Shown here: in pieces, positions 1-6,159 of the stretch
Layout of the letters: every line of letters starts with the position of its first letter
Numbering within the stretch: position 1 is the stretch's first letter
Assembly: GCA_029821515.1 (NCBI GenBank)
Contig: JALGTD010000243.1
Coordinates: 1 to 7,800 of the forward strand
Source: Candidatus Zipacnadia bacterium
GTDB taxonomy: Bacteria; Armatimonadota; Zipacnadia; Zipacnadales; Zipacnadaceae
Length of the DNA stretch: 7,800 bases
Direction: 5' to 3'
The notes under the pieces: model-generated
What the model was told of the DNA's origin: nothing
Seen by the model: only the letters and a program-made list of their open reading frames with translations
Databases searched by the model: none
Made by a program: the position numbers and the translations under genes

Positions 1-1551
1 ATAGCCCAACGCATCTGCCTCGCGGCGGGCAATGCCGAATAGACGCCCAGTATCCACAGGACACGAGTCATTCCAGAAATCCTCGGCGGTAGGCTGCGAA
101 ACAGGAATGTGCAGGGCTATCGGGTCGGCCCGATAGTGGTGAGCCAGCAAGATGGCAATCCGCACTATCCCGGCAGCGGTGTAAGGATTGTCTATTACAG
201 CTATTACGTAGCCTTCAGGTCGGCTATAGGGTTTAAGCTTCGGCCAGATCCACGGCACAATTTCGGCTTCGCCTGGCGGCTCACGCAAAGCCTCCTTGAC
301 GACCACTTCCTTATCCGGCACAGTCTGAGCTTCCCCGGAGGCAATAGCCACATAACGCACCAGTGGCGCGCCAATCAGTTCATTGATCACGACACTAGTG
401 AGTACCACGTCAATGATTATGGTACGTACCATTTCCAGGGCAGGGTCCTGTCTCACCAGATACGCCAGGCCGATAGCTAAACCTGCCTGCGGCAACAGAG
501 CCAGACCAACGAGAGTGGACTGTTGACGGGGAAGATTAGCACACCGTGCCCCCAGCCATGCGCCCAGATATTTCCCGGTTGCGCGTGCCAAAACAAAGGC
601 TATGCCCAGTGCCCCCGCTGCCAATAGTTCACCGAGGTGGAGTTCCGCACCGGCCAGGGCAAAGAAGAGGCCATACAAGGGGGGTTCGAAATCATTAAGA
701 GCGCGGAAAGCCCGGACATCGCGGCGGTCCCGGTTCACTACCGCAAAGCCCGCAGCAATGCCGGCGAGCAGTGGCGAAAGTCCTACGAAACTCGCGAAAC
801 CCCCCGTGACGAAGACAGCCGCAAGCGCCACGACCAGCACGTCATCGCGGTGCGTGAGCTTGTGTACAATAAGGTCCGTGCCAATTCCTATGCCAAAACC
901 CGCGGCCAGGGACACAATGGTATTGGCCAGTGGCAGCACACCCTGCATCCAGCCAGAGCCTGCGGATGTTCCCAACAACACCTTCACGGCAGCAACAACC
1001 AGGCCGAAAAGCGTAACGCTCAGGGCGTTGTTTACCACCACGCTGGAAAGAGCGAGGCGTGACAGCGGCCCAGAAGCCCCTAACTCACGGAAGACCGCCA
1101 TGGTGGCCGCCGGGGCAGTTGCCACCGCAATTGCGCCACAAATGAGGGCCACTGAAACCCACAGTGCTGGCCCGGCATGCGCTCCACCTGCACCGGTAAG
1201 CCACGCTACCAGACCAACAACAAGCGCCACCAGGACAAAGCTCCCCAGCGACTCACCCAGACTTACCCGCGTCACAGCGCGGGCCGAACGTCGTAACTGC
1301 TGCAACTCAAAACGCTCACCGATAGCAAAAGCAATCAACAGCAGGGCGATACTGGTAAATATGTGCAGGCGCGATTCCAGCATCTCCGCCCGAATCACAT
1401 TCAGGCCACTGGGTCCCAGCAAGATGCCTACGAGAATATATCCGGTGACCGACGGCAGGTGCAGCAGCCGTACCAGCCATACTCCCGCAAAGCCGGCTGC
1501 CAACAGCACGCCCAGAGCTAAGATTATATTAAACTCACCGATGCTACCCAT
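1..1551 (-). CDS. CPA2/Kef-type cation:proton antiporter with a trailing cytosolic domain (partial, C-terminus outside window)
   Basis: An open frame of 517 residues runs from ATG at 1551 through the left edge with no stop. It is a polytopic inner-membrane protein of the monovalent cation:proton antiporter-2 fold, expected to exchange Na+ or K+ for H+. Family landmarks are visible: 'GYILVGILLGPSGL' (about 37-50) in the second helix, 'VATAPAATMAVFREL' (143-157), a conserved Lys in 'GKYLGAW' (K327), and 'ALLPQAGLAIGLA' (351-363). The ion-site helix reads 'VVVNNALSV' with N174-N175, where relatives usually have Asp-Asp, Asn-Asp or Gln-Asp. The membrane part ends near 400; residues about 446-517 ('GYVIAVIDNPYTAAGIVRIA') look like the start of a universal-stress-protein-like or similar nucleotide-binding domain. 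An in-frame stop (TGA) lies 10 codons upstream, so ATG 1551 is the only good start, although its ribosome binding site is weak. It lies downstream of the PAP2 gene on the same strand. Family assignment is firm; substrate is unknown. Confidence 0.9.
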   Translation of the reverse strand, partial: MGSIGEFNIILALGVLLAAGFAGVWLVRLLHLPSVTGYILVGILLGPSGLNVIRAEMLESRLHIFTSIALLLIAFAIGERFELQQLRRSARAVTRVSLGESLGSFVLVALVVGLVAWLTGAGGAHAGPALWVSVALICGAIAVATAPAATMAVFRELGASGPLSRLALSSVVVNNALSVTLFGLVVAAVKVLLGTSAGSGWMQGVLPLANTIVSLAAGFGIGIGTDLIVHKLTHRDDVLVVALAAVFVTGGFASFVGLSPLLAGIAAGFAVVNRDRRDVRAFRALNDFEPPLYGLFFALAGAELHLGELLAAGALGIAFVLARATGKYLGAWLGARCANLPRQQSTLVGLALLPQAGLAIGLAYLVRQDPALEMVRTIIIDVVLTSVVINELIGAPLVRYVAIASGEAQTVPDKEVVVKEALREPPGEAEIVPWIWPKLKPYSRPEGYVIAVIDNPYTAAGIVRIAILLAHHYRADPIALHIPVSQPTAEDFWNDSCPVDTGRLFGIARREADALGY

Positions 1552-1553
1552 AT

Positions 1554-1613
1554 CTACTTTCGTCCGGGTTCGTCCTGGTCAAGCTCGTTGATGCCTTTCG
1601 TTAGCTCCTCCAT
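1554..1613 (-). CDS. Possible 19-residue leader peptide upstream of the antiporter
   Basis: A short frame from ATG at 1613 encodes MEELTKGINELDQDEPGRK and stops (TAG) two bases before the antiporter ATG. The tight spacing would allow translational coupling, which could explain the weak ribosome binding site of the antiporter. The peptide is highly charged and has no signal or membrane segment. It has no clear Shine-Dalgarno sequence of its own; a GGAGGAG run lies just inside its start. It may be a chance frame. Nothing in the sequence shows function beyond its position. Confidence 0.25.
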   Translation of the reverse strand: MEELTKGINELDQDEPGRK

Positions 1614-1680
1614 CAATAGTCAGTATATTCTTCTGTTGTCTGCTAGGTCCCTGCTTCCTGACTGCTCGTGATCAGCACCC

Positions 1681-2559
1681 TTACGAGCGCCGTGACTGTC
1701 TCATGGTCACCGCCTGGATGACTACGGGAATAATGAAGGTTGCCGTGAAGGCCATAGTGGAATACGTCAACATCTCGGGGCCGGGCGCTGATCCAATCGT
1801 CTGCCGCAGCGCATAGCGGCCTGCCAACAGTATGGCAATCGAGGGGATTACCTTCACCAGGTGAGCGGCAATAGAGGCTTGCTCCGGGTAGCTGTCAACA
1901 TAGCGCAGCGCCAGATAGCCCACGCCGCCGCCCAGCAGCGCCCCGGCCGCCGACACGCCGTTCTGCAGGTCCTCGCCAAATATGTACATTACTGTGCCGC
2001 TGACAACCACCATAGCGATGCACTGCAGTGTACTCAACTTGAGCCGACCTGTGTCAATCCAACCCGTCACCTCCACATAACAGCTCAGCAAAACAGCCCC
2101 GAGGGCTAACCCGACCACAACATCGGCGGGCCAGTGAAGCCCCAGATAAAGCCGGGAGAAAGAGACCAACACAATTATGGCAACTGGTATCAAGCGCCAG
2201 CGCCAGGAGCGCAGTTGCAGAGCGATATATCCCCACACTACCACCGCGAGCAAGGCGTGACCGCTGGGCATCGAATAGCCCTCGGCGGTGGACAGGGCCA
2301 GAGGATGGAGAAGATCAGGGTGTTGCAGATAAGGGCGCGGGACCGCCCACAGTTCCTTGAAGACCGCCATAAGATAGGCTGAGATCACAAAGGCCAAGAA
2401 CAGACGAAAGCCCAGACGCCGATTGATACACAGGTAAGCAACAAGAAACACCACAAAGTAGGCTTCTTCGGCACCCAGGCAAGTTATGCCCTCGAAGAGG
2501 AGATTCAGCGCAGGAAAGCGGATGCTCTCCAGTGCCACTAATATACCCAGACCGCTCAT
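1681..2559 (-). CDS. PAP2-superfamily integral membrane phosphatase
   Basis: This 292-residue membrane protein carries the complete three-part PAP2 (type 2 phosphatidic acid phosphatase) signature: K68-x6-R75-P76 ('KELWAVPRP'), P98-S-G-H101 ('MPSGH'), and S135-R136-x5-H142-x3-D146 ('SRLYLGLHWPAD'). All catalytic residues are present, with H142 the expected nucleophile. Enzymes of this superfamily dephosphorylate lipid (pyro)phosphates such as phosphatidate or undecaprenyl pyrophosphate at the outer face of the membrane. The N-terminal and catalytic part spans about 1-165; roughly 125 further residues add about four hydrophobic segments (for example 174-194 and 232-247), longer than a minimal PAP2 protein. 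The start at 2559 has no obvious Shine-Dalgarno sequence, and a 115-bp repeat lies directly upstream. It is followed on the same strand by the antiporter after 129 bp. The enzyme family is clear; the substrate cannot be told. Confidence 0.92.
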   Translation of the reverse strand: MSGLGILVALESIRFPALNLLFEGITCLGAEEAYFVVFLVAYLCINRRLGFRLFLAFVISAYLMAVFKELWAVPRPYLQHPDLLHPLALSTAEGYSMPSGHALLAVVVWGYIALQLRSWRWRLIPVAIIVLVSFSRLYLGLHWPADVVVGLALGAVLLSCYVEVTGWIDTGRLKLSTLQCIAMVVVSGTVMYIFGEDLQNGVSAAGALLGGGVGYLALRYVDSYPEQASIAAHLVKVIPSIAILLAGRYALRQTIGSAPGPEMLTYSTMAFTATFIIPVVIQAVTMRQSRRS

Positions 2560-2573
2560 GTCAGTCGCTCATC

Positions 2574-2695
2574 GGTCTGTGCGAGGTCAGTTTTGCCGGC
2601 GGTCGAGGTGGCTAGGCTCATTGCAGGCCTATTATTCGCGGCCTATCGCTCATTACCTGCTTGCGCACTCAGGATACTGGGGAGAGGCTGACCCA
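2574..2695. repeat. Dispersed direct repeat, copy A
   Basis: About 115-120 bases match 4326-4447 in the same orientation at a constant offset of 1752 bp, without gaps and at roughly 80-85% identity by eye. The best conserved core is 'ggctcattgcaggcctatta' (A at 2615-2634 has one mismatch to B nearby, in the preceding bases). Copy A carries weak inverted ends (GGTCAG at 2585-2590, CTGACC at 2688-2693). Differences are spread over all three codon positions in every frame and stops interrupt the frames, so it does not look coding. It sits between the first Flp pilin gene and the PAP2 gene, where it forms the 5' region of the PAP2 gene. Confidence 0.8.
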
Positions 2696-2740
2696 AGGGC
2701 TGGTCCAGCACGACTGCGGCATAGGTCACGTTTCTACTCA

Positions 2741-2914
2741 CTATGAGTTGCCTAACTCATTGCTAGCTAAGTCAACAGTGTCTGATATGGTGCCGCGAAG
2801 CGCGGTCCAGACGAAAGTACCGCCCAGGACCAGAGCGACCAGCAGCAAGGCGTACTCTACTGTGGTGAGACCGTCTTCGTCATGCCACAGATTCTTGAGC
2901 CTCTTCACTAACAT
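2741..2914 (-). CDS. flp: Flp-type pilin, copy 1
   Basis: This 57-residue protein has the architecture of Flp/Fap-type IVb pilins: a short basic leader (MLVKRLKNLWHDEDG), the processing motif Gly followed by four residues and Glu-Tyr ('DGLTTVEYALLL'), then one hydrophobic helix ('LLLVALVLGGTFVW') and a short polar tail ending 'SNELGNS'. In the Tad/Flp system a dedicated prepilin peptidase cleaves after the Gly, and the mature peptide polymerises into an adhesive pilus. The ATG lies 9 bp after the stop of the TadG-like gene, with no strong ribosome binding site, which suggests translational coupling. It is closely related to the second pilin at 6656-6826 in both protein and DNA, and the two share the identical tail 'ELGNS'. 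GTG at 2908 is an alternative start. Family assignment is strong. Confidence 0.85.
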   Translation of the reverse strand: MLVKRLKNLWHDEDGLTTVEYALLLVALVLGGTFVWTALRGTISDTVDLASNELGNS

Positions 2915-2923
2915 TTATGGGAC

Positions 2924-3971
2924 TTATTGCACCATCTTGACCGTCCACAGCCCGGTCTCCGGGGAGAGGGCATCGCCGCCGGCACCGGGCATGTTATACT
3001 GGATGAAGCGGCCAGTGACGGATTTTGGCTGGCCGTAGCTGTCTACTGACTCTAGCCAGAAAGCACCAAAGGCATGGATCAGGAACTCGGCGTTTGCTCC
3101 GTTCCCGCCCAGATACTCAACCATCGGCACGAGCATGAGACGTGGGTTGCCCTTGCGGAAGCACTCGAAAGTGTTTCCTGCCCACTGCTCCCAGGTGGCG
3201 CGCTCCAGTCGAGCCAGGCCATCAGGAGCAGTCTCCAGCGCCTTGCGCCAATGCCCGACAGCGACACCGGTTCGGGCGGTGACTATGCCGTCTATGCTCA
3301 CATAGTTGGCAGCCACCATTTCCGCAGGCACCTGATAGTCGCGCAAAAGATCGGAGAAGGTGTTCTTGTCCCCGGAAGGCGGCTCCAGCCAGCCAAAGGA
3401 ACCGGGGATATTTTCATAGTGCGGGCCGTCAGCCATCAGTAGGTTCTGCTGCTGTCCGTACAGATAGTCAGTTCCATAGTTAATCCACATCGGGCAGATC
3501 GGCACGCCGCCGATGGGCATACGGACGACCGTGCAACTACGCGAGATTGTTGCGCCCTCCAGACCCACCAGCCGCGCGAAGATGTAAGCAACGGGGACGT
3601 GGGTGGTAACCTGCATGGCCCAGGCCACACCACCCAGCTCGCCAAATCCCGGGACAGTCTCATTGACATCCCAGAAGGTGATGTCACCATCGTCGGGCGA
3701 GCAAATGGCAGGAAAGCCGCCCACCAACTTGTTATTAGCGGCCACCAGGTCCAGCGCCACGCTCTGTGCCGTGCTGTATTCAGGCAGCTCCCGACCGGCC
3801 CCCAGCGCGGCCGCGTCGGCCATATCCTGGGCAACCTGTGCAGCAATGACCAACCGTCCGATGTCCACTGTCAGGGCTGCTACACCAATTAGACCAATCA
3901 CGCCTAAGCAAGCAACTACCTACCAGTATCGTGCCGCGTTCGTTGCGCCTCCCGTGTGTGTTTAGCAGCAT
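2924..3971 (-). CDS. TadG-like pilus-associated protein, copy 1, broken by a frameshift near the N-terminus
   Basis: The protein resembles TadG/TadE-type pilus assembly proteins: one N-terminal hydrophobic helix followed by 'AALTVDIGRLVIAAQVAQDMADAAALGAGREL', shown here in two parts, 'AALTVDIGRLVIAAQ' and 'VAQDMADAAALGAGREL', then about 270 residues of exported domain. The uninterrupted frame is 2924-3901 (325 residues, GTG start), but that start falls inside the hydrophobic helix. The proper N-terminus, MLLNTHGRRNERGTILV from ATG 3971, is in another frame; removing one base at 3919-3920 joins both frames as 'RGTILVVVACLGVIGLIG', matching the plus-strand paralogue. An upstream ATG at 4025 would add 18 residues. 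No von Willebrand A (MIDAS) motif is visible, unlike long TadG proteins. The Flp pilin begins 9 bp downstream. Whether the gene is dead, phase-variable or affected by a sequencing error cannot be decided from the sequence. Confidence 0.8.
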
Positions 3972-4333
3972 TCCCTCATCCTCGCTGGTATTATGAGCTT
4001 GATATCGAGCGGACCCAATAAACATACCATCTGTTATTCCTCAGTTATGGCTCAACATCAGATTACCCATTTCTGTGACTAGGCAAACCAAGGCTGCCCG
4101 TCTAGCTCGATCATGGAGAGAATGAGACTCTGCTCAGATTGGCTACCAGTAATTCGTAATCGCCTGAACTGCGTTCGACATCCATCAGTGACCTTGACCC
4201 TGACAACGAGCGCAGGTTTGATGCTAGTACCTTGAGGATATGAACGCAAGAGGAAGGGCAAACGCTACACAGAACCCCAGATAGTGTTTGCCATGTAGCA
4301 GGCGGAGGCGGGCCCGCCAAATGCTGGTCTACC
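3972..4333. other. Intergenic region 5' of TadG-like copy 1, no convincing gene
   Basis: These bases lie between the N-terminus of TadG-like copy 1 and repeat copy B. A TTG-started minus-strand frame (4079-4261, 60 residues) ends 'MIELDGQPWFA'; this faintly recalls the start of Bro-N-type domains, but it has no ribosome binding site and an in-frame stop just upstream, so I do not call it. 'TGAGGAATAACAGATGG' on the minus strand (around 4041-4027) resembles a ribosome binding site, but its ATG opens only a 22-codon frame out of phase with the TadG-like gene. Two palindromes near the right end are listed separately. Confidence 0.5.
4307..4318. repeat. Perfect 12-bp palindrome GGCGGGCCCGCC
   Basis: A perfect GC-rich palindrome just outside repeat copy B. 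It is followed at 4325-4341 by a second inverted repeat, TGGTCT-ACCCG-AGACCA. Neither has a T tract in either direction, so they are not convincing intrinsic terminators. They may mark the boundary of the repeat or serve as a protein binding site; the sequence alone does not show which. Confidence 0.5.
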
Positions 4334-4447
4334 CGAGACCAACTTTGCCGGTGGTGGAGGTGGCCAGGCTCATTGCAGGCCTATTATTCGCGACCTGTCG
4401 CTCTTTATCTGCTTATGCACTCACGATATTGGGGAGAAACTGGCCCA
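4326..4447. repeat. Dispersed direct repeat, copy B
   Basis: This is the second copy of the repeat at 2574-2695, in the same orientation and offset by 1752 bp. The longest identical core is 'aggctcattgcaggcctatt' and the bases following it. The two copies enclose the unit made of Flp pilin copy 1 and TadG-like copy 1. Copy B lies in the spacer between the divergent TadG-like genes, with no recognisable gene of its own. Similarity fades after 4447; a short 'cgactgcgg' at 4480-4490 may correspond to 2711-2719 after a small insertion. Confidence 0.8.
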
Positions 4448-4686
4448 GGAGGGCGAGCCACTACCACTTGCAGACGACAACGACTGCGGAACAGACCAAC
4501 CGAGCCAACAGTAGCCACCGTCATCATAGTACAATAGCGGGTATACCAGTCGCCCTTGCCCACTCGTCTGCTTGCTGATCCCTGGCGTAGTTCGTAGCTA
4601 TGTTTGTGTTTATCACGATATACCTGCGGGTATATCAATAATGTCTCAGTTTAATATCAACCTTACATCATGCGGAGGCCATTACC
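4448..4686. other. Spacer and 5' region upstream of the intact TadG-like gene
   Basis: No gene is convincing here. The right part is AT-richer than its surroundings, as expected of a promoter region, and includes the inverted repeat at 4617-4636. I could not fit a canonical -35/-10 pair with proper spacing. A Shine-Dalgarno GGAGG at 4674-4678 lies 8 bases before the ATG at 4687. Confidence 0.5.
4617..4636. promoter_or_regulatory. Inverted repeat (GATATACC-TGCG-GGTATATC) upstream of TadG-like copy 2
   Basis: A perfect 8-bp inverted repeat with a 4-base loop, ending 50 bases before the start codon of the plus-strand TadG-like gene. As DNA it has the size and dyad symmetry of a repressor operator; as RNA it would form a hairpin in the leader. 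No T tract follows, so it is not an intrinsic terminator. The regulatory role is inferred from position only. Confidence 0.45.
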
Positions 4687-5790
4687 ATGTCCCGGCAAAA
4701 CAGCCACGTCGCACGGGAAGGGCCACACTCACTATCATTCCTTTCACCATGCAACCGGCGGCACGGCGTAGTCACGGTTTGGGTGGTGGTGGCGTTGGTC
4801 GCGCTGTTGGGCATGGCCGCCTTGACGGTGGACATCGGACAGTTGGTCATCGCCGCTCAGACTGCTCAGGATGTGGCCGACGCGGCCGCGCTTGGCGCCG
4901 GCCGGGAGCTACCTATCCACGGGACGGCACAAAGCGTAGCACTGGACCTGGTCGCTGTCAATAACGAGTCGCTGGGTGGATTTACCGCCGATTGCTCACT
5001 CGATAACGGCGACATCACCTTCTGGGGCGTCAATGAGACTATCCCGGACTTTGGGCTGCTGGGCAATTATGCCTGGGGGATGCGGGTTACCACCCACATC
5101 CCCGTTGATTATGTCTTCGCGCCTGTGCTGGGCCTGGAGGGCGCGACAATTTCTCGTAGCTGCACGGTCGTGCGCATGCCCGTCGGGGGCATACCGATTT
5201 GTCCCATGTGGGTAAGTCATGAAACTGATTACCTCTACGGACAGGAGCAGCAATTGCTCATGGCTGAGCAGCAATTGCTCATGGCTGACGGGCCGCACTG
5301 CGCGAATATTCCCGGTTCCTTTGGCTGGCTGAATCCGGCCTCGGGCACAGACGATTTTGCTGACTTGCTGCGCGGCTACAATCTGACCTATGAACAGATA
5401 GTAGCCAATTATGCGGCTATCGACGACATTTGGTTCGCCCAAACCGGGCTAAGTGTGGGGCTCTGGAAAACGGCCCTGGATACTGCTCCTGACGGGCTGG
5501 CGCGGATGGATCGAGCCATGTGGGAACCGTGGGCAGGGGACACATTTGACAGCTTCCACAACGACAATCCTCGTATCGTGATCATACCGATGTGCGAGTA
5601 TCTGGGTGACACGGGGGGGGGGGCACAGTTTCAGATCCACGCCTTTGGCGCGTTCTACATCGAGTCAGTTAACAGTAAGAAGAAGCCCTATGACATTATC
5701 GGCCGGTTCATACAGTACACCTTGCCAGGTGCAGCAGGCGATCCCCTGTCGCCGGAGACCGGGCTGTGGACGGTCAAGATGGTGCAATAG
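4687..5790 (+). CDS. TadG-like pilus-associated protein, copy 2 (intact, 367 aa)
   Basis: This intact paralogue of the gene at 2924-3971 has a basic N-terminus (about 1-26), one hydrophobic helix (about 27-46, 'VWVVVALVALLGMAALTVDI'), the TadG/TadE-like segment 'AQTAQDVADAAALGAGREL', and an exported domain with 'GATISRSCTVVRMP', 'IPICPMW' and a conserved tail 'LSPETGLWTVKMVQ'. By eye about two thirds of residues match copy 1. TadG-like proteins are envelope components of Tad/Flp pilus loci; no von Willebrand A site is visible here. The start is supported by GGAGG 8 bases upstream. Two unusual sites lie inside: a 21-bp tandem duplication at 5245-5286 (residues 187-200) and an 11-G run at 5613-5623 (residues 309-313). 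No Flp pilin follows, unlike copy 1. It is divergent from copy 1, and its role as a minor pilin or adhesin is inferred from the family. Confidence 0.82.
   Translation: MSRQNSHVAREGPHSLSFLSPCNRRHGVVTVWVVVALVALLGMAALTVDIGQLVIAAQTAQDVADAAALGAGRELPIHGTAQSVALDLVAVNNESLGGFTADCSLDNGDITFWGVNETIPDFGLLGNYAWGMRVTTHIPVDYVFAPVLGLEGATISRSCTVVRMPVGGIPICPMWVSHETDYLYGQEQQLLMAEQQLLMADGPHCANIPGSFGWLNPASGTDDFADLLRGYNLTYEQIVANYAAIDDIWFAQTGLSVGLWKTALDTAPDGLARMDRAMWEPWAGDTFDSFHNDNPRIVIIPMCEYLGDTGGGAQFQIHAFGAFYIESVNSKKKPYDIIGRFIQYTLPGAAGDPLSPETGLWTVKMVQ
5245..5286 (+). repeat. 21-bp in-frame tandem duplication in TadG-like copy 2
   Basis: Two perfect adjacent 21-base units, each encoding EQQLLMA, give 'EQQLLMAEQQLLMADGP'. 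The paralogue on the other strand has only one unit at this place ('QQNLLMADGP'), so this is a recent insertion by duplication in copy 2. Each unit contains the palindrome AGCAATTGCT. Identity of both copies points to a recent slippage or recombination event. Confidence 0.9.
5613..5623 (+). repeat. Homopolymeric G tract (11 G) within TadG-like copy 2
   Basis: Eleven consecutive G bases encode part of T309-GGG-A313 in the intact frame. Loss of one G would replace the C-terminal ~55 residues with an unrelated sequence of nearly equal length (stop at 5792-5794). Gain of one G would stop translation about 16 codons later. The paralogous position in copy 1 (coding 'GGNGANA') has no tract. G tracts of this length are classic slippage sites. 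Confidence 0.85.
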
Positions 5791-6159
5791 CTGAAGTTGG
5801 AATAACCAGAGGTCGCGTGGCCGCTGCTCAACTCCGAGGTGAGGCTGGTACTAATCTCAAATTCCATCAAACGCTTACTCGCCTGGGCGGCTATGCCCTA
5901 CGGACACACGATCCAGAGCAGTTGCAAGGCCTCTTGATTAGCGTGGGCGCCATTGAGATCGGAAGCCCTTACCTGTTTAAGTAGCAAGGGCGACGGGACT
6001 GCCCCCGGCTTGTGTTCCTACCGCCGGTGCTGAACTACCTCTGTTAGGACTTTGGGGAGGACCCCAGATAGGTTCACAGGAACAGACGCGGGCGGCCTAT
6101 CTCGAGGTTACCCACTGCGATCATAAGGTCACACAGTCGTGCGGCCTTGTACCAGGGCG
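5791..6159. other. Convergent intergenic region with a possible structured RNA or terminator
   Basis: This lies between the ends of TadG-like copy 2 (plus) and the unknown gene (minus). Nested complementary segments are visible: TGTTCCT (6013-6019) with AGGAACA (6078-6084), ACCT (6037-6040) with AGGT (6070-6073), and a perfect inner hairpin TGGGG-AGGA-CCCCA (6053-6066). No U tract follows the inner hairpin. It could be a bidirectional terminator region or a small structured RNA; it matches no RNA family I can recognise. A plus-strand frame to 5984, continuing past the TadG stop in another frame, is readable ('GYALRTHDPEQLQGLL') but has no start signal and is not recognised. Confidence 0.35.

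Noticed and set aside
602..1591. Long plus-strand open frame of 329 codons, rich in Ala, Thr, Ser, Pro and Arg
   Set aside because: It is antisense to the antiporter, whose conserved motifs prove the minus-strand frame; the composition is that of a shadow frame.
2574..2695. Coding interpretation of the repeat (plus-strand frame like 'VEVARLIAGLLFA')
   Set aside because: Differences between the two copies fall about equally on all codon positions, and copy A has an early stop in that frame, so there is no sign of protein-level selection.
3436..3846. Minus-strand frame of 136 codons inside TadG-like copy 1
   Set aside because: It is a shadow frame; the overlapping frame aligns with the intact paralogue over its whole length.
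4079..4261. Minus-strand frame ending 'MIELDGQPWFA', slightly like a Bro-N start
   Set aside because: It starts only with TTG one codon after an in-frame stop, has no ribosome binding site, and ends where a Bro-N domain would begin.
5956..5965. AGATCGGAAG, identical to the start of a common sequencing adapter
   Set aside because: Only ten bases match and the next bases diverge, so it is a chance match and not adapter contamination.
5766..5984. Plus-strand frame overlapping the end of TadG-like copy 2 ('GYALRTHDPEQLQGLL')
   Set aside because: It has no start signal, begins inside the TadG-like gene in another frame, and matches no family I know. It could be a gene remnant, but this cannot be supported.
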